From: Cyanoderma ruficeps
Lineage: Eukaryota > Chordata > Aves > Passeriformes > Timaliidae
DNA: 64,000 nt
Direction: 5' to 3'
NCBI GenBank assembly: GCA_008694505.1
Contig: VZDJ01001163.1
Coordinates: 1-64,000 of the forward strand
Under the pieces are notes generated by a model. The model was not told the origin of the DNA, did not search any database, and worked only from the letters and a program-made list of their open reading frames with translations. The translations under genes were made by a program, and so were the position numbers. Within the stretch, counting starts at the first letter, position 1, and each line of letters begins with the position of its first letter. Below, one piece after another: positions 10,190-21,900 of the stretch.

Positions 10190-10640
10190 CATCAGTCTGT
10201 TAAGGGCAAACATTTATTTCTCCCGGTAGTAACTCGGTGCTTACCAATCAACCAACTCCGAGTCACCCCAGACCTCCGGTGAAATCCTCCCAAACCCCGC
10301 AGGGATGGGCCTAGGGCGGCCGTCTCCGTCCTCCACATTCCCTGTTTCGCTTTGTGCTCTTGGCTTTTCCTGGCACGTCTCGATGCGGCGATTCCCAGCA
10401 CATCCTTGGGAAAGGCTGTAAACCAGGGCGTGTTCCGGAGCAGCCGGGGTGTTTCCCCGGGGCTCTCAGCCGGTGCCAGCCGCGCAGCATCTGCGACCGG
10501 CGCTCACTGGTGTCCCCCGACCCCGCCCAGCAGCAGCAGAGAGTGCCCAGCGCTGGCCAAGAGCGCCACTGGGCGGCCACCGCAGGAACTGCACAGGGGC
10601 GTCTGCGCCGAGCCTCGGCAGGAATCTCCTCTCTCACCTT
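10190..10640. other. CpG-rich block without an assigned gene
   Basis: Roughly 450 bp with many CpG dinucleotides (for example ggcggccgtctccg near 10,316 and gcgaccggcgctc near 10,493), standing out from the AT-rich surroundings. It could be an orphan CpG island, a promoter of a non-coding transcript, or a remnant of a lost protocadherin exon's promoter. The minus strand has CGCTGGG at 10,546-10,552, as in the two promoter boxes, but no protocadherin exon follows it at lower coordinates. Confidence 0.45.
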
Positions 10641-10959
10641 CTGGCTATTGCAAGGACAAATTCTGAAAGGTGTTTCCCACCAAGACTCTCTTTGGCACAT
10701 AAATGCGTTCCCTTAGTGTTTATTGAGACGTTTGGTTTGGAATTAATAGTCCAGGCAAACATGAAACATCCTACAGAAACCTTCCGTCAATGTTATTAAC
10801 AAACACACGGGCAAACACAGCAAGCGTTGCTCATGTGCTGTGCACTACATTTCCCAGACGTCAGGAAATCAGGGTATTTTCAAGCACAAGCTGTTTGTAG
10901 GAGGCTGAGTCTTGAATACTTTCTATTTCAGAAGATCTCCCACTGTTGGATGAGCTCCC

Positions 10960-11240
10960 CTAAAGCATTCCACAGTAAAGAACCAATTCAGTATTAACAG
11001 CAGCATGAACCTCTGCTGCCCCTTGGGTCAGCTGCAAGAGATTTCCCAAGCATATCTTAAAGATGAGCCCGCAGGTATTGCTGTGTGGACAGATCTCCCC
11101 TTGCCCCAGTGACTCCTTTAGAGTCAGGGCTTCAGTGTTTTGACTGAGGCAGAAATGCTGCTGCTGCTCCTCAGACACAGTGGAGAACACATTTCTTCCT
11201 GGTAGCGTATTTCCTTCCTAATGGCACCAGTTCATGAGTC
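10960..11240 (-). pseudogene. Decayed protocadherin EC1 fragment
   Basis: The minus-strand frame at about 10,985-11,187 reads TVSEEQQQHF..., LTLKESLGQGEICPHSNTC, then LIFKICLGNLLQLTQGAAEV. Aligned with EC1 of the intact exon at 4.8-6.9 kb this matches VVSEGDEQLF..., LTAKESLDREEICPQSDTC and LLFKIFFENPLQLIRGEVEV. The calcium-binding DRE has become GQG, the DVNDN linker is lost, and the frame closes soon after. A possible further piece (LVPLGRK, compare GVPLSQLAARE) lies just upstream near 11,210-11,240 in another frame. There is no signal peptide, EC2-EC6 or membrane span; a 'KQLVLENTL'-like string near 10,880 is only a hint of EC2. I read this as a dead relic of a former variable exon of the same subtype. 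Confidence 0.8.
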
Positions 11241-11389
11241 CATCTGCCCTAAAACCTCCAGTTTCAAAGAATAGAGGAAAACTCCCTGCTTCAAAAGTCT
11301 GGGTTCACATGTGTTTTCAGAGACATTTGGCCTTCTCCAGTCTCCAAAGACAATTCTGGACAGAAGATATCTGCCAGACTGACAAAAAG

Positions 11390-11620
11390 CAGGTTTAGAT
11401 TAGATATTAACAAGAAATTCCTTATTGTGAGGATGGTGAGGCCCTGAGGATGCTCAGAGAAGCTGTGGCTGCCCCTGCGTCCCTGGAACTGTCCAAGGCC
11501 AGGTTGGACAGGGCTTGGAGCTACCTGGGATAGCGGAAGGCGTCCCTGCCCATGGCAGGAGGTTGGAACAGGGTGATCTTGAATGTCCTTTCCAATCCAA
11601 ACCAGTCTCTGATTCTATGT
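11390..11620 (+). mobile_element. CR1 LINE fragment, 3' end
   Basis: This shares the CR1 3' module found repeatedly in this window: 'gaagctgtggctgcccctg', 'tgtccaaggccaggttgga', 'gtccctgcccatggcagg', 'tttccaatccaaacc' and a terminal 'ctgattctatg'. It inserted just upstream of the protocadherin relic. Confidence 0.85.
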
Positions 11621-13353
11621 GTGTTTAGATCTTTTCCATCCTTCAAAGGCAATAAATTCTCTCTCTCTTCTCCAAGACAATCTCAGTGCTTCTCATTTGT
11701 AAATAAATCCTCTCAGCTGCAGCACTTTGCTACCATGAATGCCTTTTGAAGGCAAGCAACTGTTTTCATCTTTGTAAACTTTGTGCTTAGTGGGATCCAA
11801 TTTTTCCCCTTCAATCTCATTCCTAGGTCAAATATGCAAAAATTGTCCTCACAAATCCCTAAACTCATGTGGGTTTTTAGTGTCCTGAGATCTCAAATGG
11901 CCAACAAATAATATTTCAATTTCTCGAAGTTGTGGGGCAAGTATAATCTACTAAGGTCTTTTTCCCACATTCTTCTCTTCATTTTCTTTATGGCTCCTTC
12001 TACAGTTTCCTGCAATGGCTGTTTCGGTTGACTTAGAGGAGACAGATTCAAATGGATTCAACAGTCAAGCAGCACAAGGTTGTCAGGTAATTCAGGTTCA
12101 CTGGGTAAGTAGCCTTGGCTTTCTCTGTGTTTTTCATGAAGCAATAGAGAACAGGATGATTTTTTTCAGTGACATTTGGAAAGCCTTGAAAAAACATTTC
12201 AGGGATGGAAGTGCCACACAGGCATTCATGAACAGGGGCAAAAATCTTCAAGCTTGTGAAGAAATCTTTCTATGACTGGCTACTTGAAGATAGGAAGTAG
12301 AAGTGTTTGAAGTTAAACAACTGAGCATTATAATAACAAAGTAAGAACTAGGCAGACTTCATGCTGAGCAGTGAAATAGCACATTTCGTCTTTAAAGGAC
12401 GTGTCAGGAAGGAATGGATATGGGAAGAGGTTGGATTTGGACAGGGTAATTTTGGAAATCTTTTTGATGATCTGAGCAAGAAAACAGGGATTCAGCTGAG
12501 AAGCAAATTTGAAAGTGAGGGAGAGAAGGGGAGAGCAGAAGGAGGAGACAGCAGGGGTTAGAGGAGGGAAAGATGCTGTGCAAGAGGGACCAAGAGAGGA
12601 CAAACATGAAGCTGTTCGGTTGACAAGGCTGACCAAGCAGGGTACGGACAAAGAAACACAGGCAGGATCCATCCTGAGAGCAGTTTAGGAAGGGCTGGTT
12701 GATGTGGCACCTGTAAGAAGAGAATCACAATAGGCATTAAAGGGAAAGTGGGATCCAATCAACCAGAGTAAAAAGGGTACAGGGAATTCTGTGGAGAAGC
12801 AGGAAGGGCAGTAAATGCAGTTTGAAGTCAAAGCAGATGCATGGATCAGAAAGGAGCCAAAATGGACGCAAAGAAGGAAGAAACGAATGAATTAGGTAGG
12901 AGGAAGAAAGTGTATATGTGATCCCTTAAGCTTGCACTGGTCTTTCTTCAACTCTCAGTGCCTTGATTAAGATTTTGATTTCCTCACTTTCACCTTTCTT
13001 CCTCAGAATGCCTTTCTTTCCCATGGGAGAGTAAAAAAGTTATCAGAAGGTAGCAGCAAACCAAAAGGAACCCTTCTGTCTCAGCCAGTGTAACAGGAAG
13101 TGTCCAGTGCCCAACTTTCTGTCTCCTGATGCCAGGTTTGGCCCTTCTGCAAGCCAAGGTCCAAATCCTGTAACCCTTGGATGGTGTGAGCACACTGAGA
13201 TCAGCTCTGGAAACACTTGGCCAGTGCTGGCTAAAGGGAAGGTCAATGGAGAAGGGATTCAAGCACAGCTTCATGGACAGCCTGGTCACTGCCAGGAAAA
13301 GCAGAAGTTCTGAGCTGAGGTTTTCAAAGGAGACAGAGATCAAGGGAATTACG

Positions 13354-13419
13354 GTGTTTACTCGTGGCACAGGTGATCATAGATGAGGGTTTACTCATGG
13401 CACAGGTGATCATAGATGA
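13354..13419 (+). repeat. Tandem duplication, two 33-bp units
   Basis: Units at 13,354-13,386 and 13,387-13,419 match at 31 of 33 positions; both contain 'ggcacaggtgatcatagatga'. They abut with no spacer. This looks like a recent local slippage duplication in non-coding DNA. Confidence 0.9.
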
Positions 13420-14477
13420 GCCCTCAATTTGTGTCTAATGTTTCTGCAGACACAGAGACCAGCTCAGCAGTTAAATAAGTGGCCAACACTGTTCCTAAAC
13501 CAAACCCAGCTGAGTGGTAAGAGCTGTGTAACCCCAGCATAAGGGAAATCTGGCCTATGTTTTACTGAAACAGCAGAGATGTCCTTTTTCTGGGAGGACA
13601 CTTGGGAAAGCAAAGGGTTTGGGCCTTCTGTTTAACTTTCTTTGTCCTCAGCTGCAGGTCACTTTCTCCCACACGACTCCAGTAGCAAGTGCACCCTCTG
13701 GGATGGAGGGATTCCAGCAGTAACTGCAAACCAGGCACCATCTGGGATCACAGGATGGCCCTTGGACCTCTGGCACAACTAAACCATCCCCAGAATGCAG
13801 AGTGACCAGTGAACTACCTGGGTCGTCACTTACACAAAGCAGTGAGGTTTACACTCTTGTTATCCCTTGTATCTTATATCTCATTTTATTTTTAAGTACT
13901 TATGTATTTTGACAAAACTGGACAGTGAGAACCCATCTTTTTGTTGGATGATCTTTCGACATGCTCAGTGCTTTTGACCTGTAGATACTCTGAAGGAAAA
14001 GAGACTTACAGAAAAAAAGAGACTCACAGAAAAGAAAACATTCATTCTGTAGACAGAAATCCAGAAAAAGTTTATTAATTGTTTAGGCAACAGACAGGTG
14101 CTCTCATTGATATCCCATTTTCTAAAGGAGGGGACACACTTGCAAAGACAAACTGGAAACCAATTTCAAGACAGGTGCATGAACACCATTCCTAGTGAAA
14201 AATTATAAAGTAAACAGATACAAACCCAACACATTTAGCAGGTACCACTGAAAGTGCATGGCAACTAATTTATTTTCCAAAGAGTTTGTATCTGGATAGA
14301 TGAAGCCCAATCCTGATGTCATGATACTCCTACTGCCAGGTTCATACGTTTGGGAGCAGGGGGAGAAGTATTTTTATATTAAAACCCCCGGATTGCATCA
14401 GTGATGGGGAGGGCTGATAGAAAACAGCCTGTAGCCCATGCATATCTGTCATACATAAAGCTATTGGCACTTTTTTT

Positions 14478-14495
14478 GGTCAGGCTTGACCAAAT
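14478..14495. repeat. Short inverted repeat
   Basis: The plus strand reads TTGGTCA-GGCT-TGACCAA, two perfect 7-base arms around a 4-base loop. It lies about 60 bp from the CpG-rich block that follows. On the minus strand, an AATAAA (14,533-14,538) lies between that block and this palindrome. Confidence 0.7.
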
Positions 14496-14555
14496 GAGAC
14501 TTGGACGTTCCTTGGGATCACTTTAATGCAGTTTATTGACCAGCAACAAGTCCTT

Positions 14556-14760
14556 GTCCTGAGCTCTGCCCTGGGAGCGGCGGAGGCGGCAAGGGTCGAA
14601 TCCGGCTGCTGCAATTCCCACATTTTCCCACCAGATCGCAGCCGCCGCAAAGGAAAAACCCAGCGGAGAAGATGCAAGTCACGGGAAGGAGAGGCGCGGC
14701 TGCGCCGGGAACGCCCCGGCTCGGCAGCATCGCGGGGCCGGTAGGGAAGGGATAATCCCC
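14556..14760. other. CpG island without an assigned gene
   Basis: About 200 bp of very GC- and CpG-rich DNA (for example 'ggagcggcggaggcggcaag' and 'cggctcggcagcatcgcggg'), with AT-rich sequence on both sides. Open frames cross it on both strands (14526-14744 plus, 14480-14827 minus) but show low-complexity or unrecognised sequence. It may be the promoter or first exon of an unrecognised transcript, or a GC-rich remnant of a mobile element. I cannot assign a function. Confidence 0.55.
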
Positions 14761-14784
14761 GGAGAGAGGCAGGTCCCTTTATTA

Positions 14785-14828
14785 TCTGTCTATCTATATG
14801 TATGTATGTATGTATGTATGTATGCATG

Positions 14829-14882
<54 letters not shown>
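14785..14882 (+). repeat. Compound tetranucleotide microsatellite
   Basis: Runs of TATG (about 14,797-14,829) followed by TATC (about 14,829-14,882), ending in further imperfect ATTTATC-like units up to about 14,960. An open frame through it encodes only repeated Tyr-Val-Cys-Met and Tyr-Leu-Ser-Ile and is not a gene. Confidence 0.97.
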
Positions 14883-16785
14883 ATCTTCATTTATAGATCT
14901 CCCCATCAATTTATTCACCCATTAATCCATTTATTTATCTACCTGCCCATCCATTCATCTGTTATCCATCCACCAGCATCTCTGCCCACAGGATCTGGGT
15001 TCTGTTGCGCTGCTCGCTGCCCTGGGGGAAGGAGCACGCACTCAGACCCCGGGAAACCATTTCAGACCCAGGGACTCAGACTCCAAGCAGGAGGCTGGGC
15101 AGAAGGGGGAGATGTGAGGTCATGAGTGAAGCGGTGGGATTGTGAGGGGGGATCCAGAATGCTGGGCTGAGCCGGGTTTGGGAGGGGATGTAGGTCATGG
15201 AGCAACCACAGGGATCGGTTTATCCCTTGGGGGCCCCAGCGCTGGCTTTCTGCCCTTGCCACTGAGCAGAAATGAAATTGCAGCAGTATCGAGCAGGGTG
15301 CTGGCTTCTCCCAGCACCGGGGCTACAGGGCAAGTGAGGACAGCAGCCAGCTTAAACCCTGGGAATCTGGGATTGGTGTAGGACACACTAGCAGATAAAT
15401 AATCTCCTAGCTTGCTTCCCTGTCAAGCCAGAGTGGCTAATACAGAGAGTACTTGTACCATTTAAAACATGCTTGAAGAGTTGTGTCCACATTCATTACC
15501 ACGGGCTTGTCTTCTGTTTAATCTTCACAGAGACCAAGAACGGAGTCAGAGGTGCCTCTTCAGAGATGTAGTTGTCAGGAATACATACAGAATATTTCTC
15601 ATCACAAGTCTTAGTTTAAAGTAAAATTCCCAGGTTTGTCCATGACTGATTTAGTGATTTAAAACACATTTTGAGAAGCAAACATATCCTGCACTACGAT
15701 AAATCTCCCATTTTAATCCCTAAGGTATAAGGAAAATAGCTTGCCTCCTTTTTTCTTCCTCTACAAGTGATACCTAAAGAAAGTATCATCTCTGGATATC
15801 TGATGAGAGGAACTTCAGCACTGGACTGGAGTGATTCTTAGCCTTCCACTCAAAACATGCATCACAGTCATTAACAAGTGCCAGTTAACTGAATAAGTGT
15901 CTCTTCCTCATTGTTTTCTTTCATCTACCTCATTCTATCCCTTGATGGATTAATCAAGGTAACTAAAGAAAGAAATACTCAGAAAAAGTACCCCCAAACC
16001 AGTACAATCATAGGTGATTCTGAGAGATGTTAAGGATTACTATGGGCTGCCTGGGTGAATAAATCTCTTAGATTGAACTTTTTAATCCCAAACTCAAGTG
16101 AGTATCCCTTGGAACATATGGGGAATAAAAGCTCTGTGCCCAATACACAAACATCTGCCATTCTGAGGGGAAAACTGGGGGACTGAATACAGTGACAGGA
16201 ACAGAAAAATGCTCATTACAGCGTTGCTCAGTAGATGGAGTATGAGTTATTTACATTAAAATGCTAAACCCAGTGACTCCCACTTCCTACTAAATGTGCA
16301 TATAAAGGCATCAGAGAATCTATATGGCAAAACATTTAAGGTGAACAGAATAAACCTGTGTTCTTGCCTTGTACATAATCTTTACTTATTTATGCACTTG
16401 TTTCACGAGTAGAACATCAGAAAACTCAAGACAGATGTTGACCTGCACGGATAAGTGAGGTCCAGCATCACCAGATACAGCAAAAAATTTCTTAGAAACA
16501 GTCTTGCCTAAAGGTGAGCTACAACAGCAACAGCAGCAACCACAACAACAAAAGCAAATATGATAATACTGTTTTCTCATATGTAGGATTCAGAATGATG
16601 GCTCAGATGCTCAGCAGCTTTGGAACAGCGAGACACAGCTGGCTGAAAACACAGCTTCCACAAGGAAATATCCAAACTGGTCCAGGATGTTGCAAGGGAG
16701 AAAACCAGTGAGGCCTGGTACCAACAATAAGAGGTGAATAAGAGCAACAGCTCTAATGTGATAAGACTGAGAATCTTATTTAATT

Positions 16786-16821
16786 TCAAACAAAACAAAA
16801 CAAACAAACAAACAAACAAAA
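16786..16821 (+). repeat. (CAAA)n simple repeat
   Basis: Imperfect CAAAA units give way to perfect CAAA units. No adjacent retroposon body was recognised. Confidence 0.9.
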
Positions 16822-17888
16822 TACTTGTTTGTAGTTGATAGGAGAAGAAATTCTGAAAGTTAATCACACAAATCTAGTAATACTGACAGCCTCTGTTCAA
16901 CAACTTCTGATTTACACTGTCTTTAAAAATAGATACATATTTTAGGAAAGAGACACCATCTTCTGGAACATGCTCCTGCTTTCTGCTCTTACATAGAAGC
17001 CATCCATCTGTTGTCAGCTCGGTAATTTGAAATCGAGTTGTAACATTGCCACAATGCACATGGTGTGTATGGCACATGGGAGCAGCCACCACCATGCTGG
17101 ACATAAGTTTTTGTCAGAGATCCATGATCCCATCACAGAGATCAATAGCAGTAAGTGCAATCCACTTAAAGAAATTCCTGAATGGAAGATGCATCACGTA
17201 ATGCAGTCTCCTGCATGTGTTGCAGCATATTTATAAAGCTTCTAAAGCTTTGCAGAGAGATTTGTTTCATCCTAAGATGATGATTAAGAGGTGTAATGAA
17301 GAGAGAACACATTACCAATGCCAGGCAGACAACAGCCAAAGGGTCCTCAAGATAAATAAGAAGGAAATGCTTTGAACTTTTTTTCAGAGGTGAATTAATC
17401 AAGCCCCTATGCCTTCCCCTGAGAATAAACTCTTCTGAGCTGACAGCAAATGGTAAAATCAGAAAACCTTCCCCTGCCCAAAACCTGTCCAAGAATAGCA
17501 CCTAACAAAAGCAGCCCCCAAGCTGGTGTAATTACCAATCCACCTGAATACCCAAATTAAAAAGACTCGATGAGAATGGTCAAATGTATTTCTTTCAAAA
17601 GAACAAAGCACTGCTCTAACAAAAGGTCTTCACGCATCATTTGAAGTTTCACATCAAATTAGAGGGAGGGAGAGATGAGTCCTTCTTGTTGAACAAACAT
17701 TTGAAATAAATATGAAATAAAAATGTGTGAGATTGTACATAGTAAAATCACTTGGAAAGGGATTGTCCTGTCAGTGAAATGGTGGGAGACACTGAGGACA
17801 TTTCATAGAGCATCAGGTCCTGGTTTCTTGGCCCAGGGGAACAAATTCTTAAGTCTATTCTGAAGCTCTATAAACTAACCTTGCAAAT

Positions 17889-17962
17889 TCCCTATATATG
17901 TGTGTGTATATGTATATATATANATATTCTCTAATCATAGCAGAATATATACAAATATATAT
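17889..17962 (+). repeat. TA/TG dinucleotide-rich repeat with an ambiguous base
   Basis: Alternating TA and TG units, including 'atatatgtgtgtgtatatg', with an N at 17,923 inside the TA run. The N probably reflects an unresolved repeat length. Confidence 0.85.
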
Positions 17963-18771
17963 GCACAGGAGTTTTTTTACATGCTTGTTCAGAGAAACTG
18001 GAAATGGCTGGTTTTTTGTTTTTAATGAGGTGTAAATTTCCTAAATTCTTAGACCCCTTTAGTTTTTTAGGACTTAAAAAGAAACAAAAAGTAGATAAAC
18101 TTTCTTGTTGCTTGTGCTATCTGAATGAGTAGAAAAGTTAAGACAGTAATCAATTATTTTAAAAAAATGCTATAGAAGCATGTCAGCTTAAATGTGATAT
18201 TATGGTGGTTGGGCCTGAAAAGATCATCATTCTTTGGAAAAATATGCTTGAAAATAATAACAAAGCCATGCTGGCAAAGAGCACATATTTCAGAGGAAAA
18301 GCACCTCATATTGTGGGTTCTTTCCCTTTCTGCTCCATGGAATGTTTGTCTATAATTATTAATTATTCAGGAGTGGCTGTGTCAGTACCGAGAGCGCCCT
18401 GACCTTGCCTCTCCTGCTTTTGTCCTGCCAGTGCCTTAGAGATTTCCTGGCTCATGTCATGGATCCCCATAATCCCTACTCAGAGATCCAGCAACAAATT
18501 CACCCTTGCTCTGCTCCTGCCTTTCTACCAGTGCTGGAAGGTCCTCTGTTCCAAATATTATGGAATTGCATCATCAGGACCAGATTTCTGAAGCAGATTC
18601 TGCATAGAAAACTTCCAGTCCTGTGTGGATGTTCCAGTTACTGCTGTGTGTGGTACAGACTGTCAGCCAGTAGACAAATAATAATAATAATAATTAAACA
18701 GATCAGGTTAAATTGTTTATTTATTTATTATTTAGCTGTTTGTTTAGTTATTATCTGGATGCCTCATCCCT

Positions 18772-18905
18772 GAAAATGTTCAAGGCCAGGTTGAATGGAA
18801 CTCTGAGCCACCAGGTCTGGTGGAAGGTGTCCCTGTCCATGGCAGAGGGTTGGGGTAAGATGATTTTTAAAGATCCCTTCAAACCCAGGCCATTCAGTGA
18901 TTTCC
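18772..18905 (+). mobile_element. CR1 LINE fragment, 3' end, truncated
   Basis: CR1 3' module: 'gttcaaggccaggttgaat', 'ggtgtccctgtccatggcag', 'gatcccttcaaacccaggcc', ending 'attcagtgatttcc'. It is 5'-truncated and moderately diverged. Confidence 0.8.
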
Positions 18906-21900
18906 AAAACACAACTATTGGACTTGGACACAAAGGCAAATGTCACAAGCACGTGTCACAAGGAAAGGGAAAGAAGTGTTTCAGCCATCAGGAAGCAGAA
19001 GCAAACAGGCCAACCCCCAATTCCTACTGTATCATAACTTATTTATTACTTGGTTTTAGATATTCCTCTCCTTGTGTGGCAACAGCTTAAACTCATCACA
19101 AGCCTAATGAGGAGAGTGCAGCTTAATGGAAAGCAGATTATGTCAAAGAGATTTGATCTCTTTCTCTGACAAGATTACAAACAGGAATCGTAATGGAGAC
19201 TATATTGCTGATATAATATAATCAAACTTTTTTGGACTTCTGGCTTTGGGCCTCCAACATTCAGATAAAAAACCTAAAAACAAGAGCACCATGAAAAATC
19301 AGAATGGCACATACTGAATCGAATTGGCTTTGTCAAGTAGATAGTCTCACTGCAATTAATGTGAATGCATCAAATAATTGCAATGAGACTTGTAATGTCC
19401 TATAAATACTGTTCTATTATATACATATAATCTTATTTTACAATGGCACAGAGACATAATGATAGCGTAAACATACATTTGTTCCTGGAAAGTTTTCAGA
19501 TTACATAAACATTGAGACGTGATAATGAAGAAGGCCTGAGAGCAGATCACAGAGCTGTGAAAAGTTTGGCGTGGCACACCCAGGCATTTTTAATACAATA
19601 AATCCCAGTGCTATTCCTACAGGAACAAGGAATCATGTGCAGAGACCTGGCTCTGGACAGACTGGAAATTTCTGTAGGCAATCTCTTGAACCCCACTGGG
19701 ATAGATGATAAAATACATGATAACAGAAGAGCACTGAAGAGAAAAAGAGCATTTCTTTGTAGCTGTTGTGACTCAGTTTCCACATGTGCCCTTCAGAACT
19801 GTCAGCGGTTCACAGAGGAGCAGCCAGAGCAATAACTGCTCTGGAGAACAGGACAGAGACCTGAGGAACTACAGTCTCCAGCTTATCATTGGGAACTTAC
19901 AGGTGGTTTGGTCGGAGTCTGATGAACAGAAATCTATGAGACGGCTCTTTAACCCAGCAAGGGCATCTGACACACCCCTCTTTACTATCCAGCAGTTTAA
20001 AGAAATGAAAACAGGGAATAAAACACAATTTATACCACCTAAAGGACACGGCCAAGGCATATGCTGTGTTACCTCTCACCTGATACTTTAAATCAATAGT
20101 TGGGGTCTTTCTAAAGACGGTTCACCTTCTGTCCTGAGTCAGTGGTCTTGTTGCAGGGGGAAGTACATGTGAACATGCACAGAGCAGATTAGATGATCAC
20201 AAAATACATCCTGTGTCTGTGAAATATGAACATTGGATCTAACATGCTTCAGGTGAAATGTGGCTACTGTATTTAGCCGCTCCATGTTTGATTCCCAAAA
20301 TTCCAGATTATTGTTAGCTTTCAAAAATAATTTAATCTATTAATCCATGCTGAGTGCCCAGAATATAATTTTAAACAATTGAATTAATCAAATTCAGTTT
20401 TTACTCTGCCTTGTGGCCCTAGTAGTGATAGAGAACTGGAGATTTTCTCACAAGTTACTGGAACAGCAAAGTCAAAAAAAAAAGTTCAGATTTCATACCT
20501 CTGGAAACACACAGAAGTCCCTTTCCTTCTGCTCAAGACATTTGTGAGCATCAGATGCTGCTTTCTGTGAGTCCATTTCCCACAGGACTCTCTCAAATGA
20601 CAGACTGATCTCTGTGTTACCCCTCAGGGACTGCACACGTGTTTCAAGTAGAATAAGCTGGTGTGGTTTTCTTTTTATTCTGTCATTTTGGAGATATCAC
20701 TTATCAATTCCAATTTTCTTCCGAAATGTAGATATAAATCTAGCTGATTCTTCAGGTATTGGTTCTGTTATTTATTTTCTGCTTTGAGATCTGTAGAGAC
20801 AGTTCTGCTCTGTGTTTTCAGTATCACAAATATGAACTGAACTGTTAATGAAGATGCATCTGCAGTGCCAGATGTTGGCTGTACCCAGCTCCTTGCCTCT
20901 CTGCCATTGTGTATTCTGAAATTATGATCTTTAATAAGATGAAAATTGATGGGATGTGTTATATATTATCTTCCTCTGGCACCTGTACATCAAACAGTGC
21001 ACAGAGTCTGGCTTTGACCAGAAATGGTGTTTCCTGATGAGAGAAAACAGACTTCTTGACTATACCAGGAACATGGTTGATCTGTGTTCAGACAGTAGCC
21101 AAGGGATTCTTAAATCCTGCATTTACAGCCTGGAAGAACCCATCTTCCAAACACTCTGCTGTAGAGGTTCCTGTTTCTGAGAAGGCAGGAGTACAACACA
21201 GTGACTGCTTCACTGTTCCAGCAGGCCTGACAGAATCTAATAACTTACATTAATTATATTTGCCGCTGGAATGTTCCAGAAGGTTTGAAGGAGCAGGCAA
21301 TGAAGGTAGAAGACCTTGGGATAGGAAGCTGGAAAAGACAATGTCTGAGGCAGAAGTCCTGTTTGAGAGATGCCCGCAGTGGTTCACAGGGAGAATTTGA
21401 GGCAAAACCAGCATCCCTCAGGAAACACTGCCTTGCATAAAGCCTTTGGAGTCACATTTATTGAGCTAAAAGGCACTCTGATAACTGAGAATGGGGGAAA
21501 TATCTCACTAAAGATAGACACACTTCAAATGTTGTTAATTACTACCTGGAATTTCAGCCGTTTGTCCGAATTCTGTGTTGGTACCTACCTAGATCTACAA
21601 GGCATGACCTCCATCCAGAATGTGATTTTTGGGTAAATTCTTCTACCATAACATAACTGCCTCTGCAAATAATTACTGTTTCTTCTAGTCCAAAGGAAAT
21701 GCAAATTATTAAGCTGCTTTTCGGTGTAATATAAAATTAATATAATTGCTATTTTCAGTTAAGGCAACACAATTATTTATTGCACCAGCTCTGTAAATAC
21801 TGATTTTTTGGGAAGCACTTTTGATTATCCCTGAAGTAATACATTAACATTACATAAGATAATAATATAATTATATGATCGGCTTATCTCTGAATTATCC

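Larger units (their letters stand above)
11621..14540. other. Intergenic stretch, no gene recognised
   Basis: No coding similarity seen. It includes a purine-rich segment at about 12,390-12,620 (many GGA/GAG runs on the plus strand, giving Pro/Ser/Leu-rich frames on the other) and the 33-bp duplication at 13,354-13,419. Confidence 0.5.
14965..18770. other. Intergenic stretch, no gene recognised
   Basis: Non-coding by inspection, apart from short simple repeats: CAA/CAG-rich at about 16,522-16,558, CAAA units at 16,786-16,821, TA/TG units at 17,889-17,962 (with an N at 17,923) and ATA/TTTA units at about 18,678-18,735. No frame resembles a known protein. Confidence 0.5.

Noticed and set aside
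14480..14827. Open frames across the CpG block and microsatellite
   Set aside because: Part of the frame is translated tetranucleotide repeat and the rest has no recognisable similarity.
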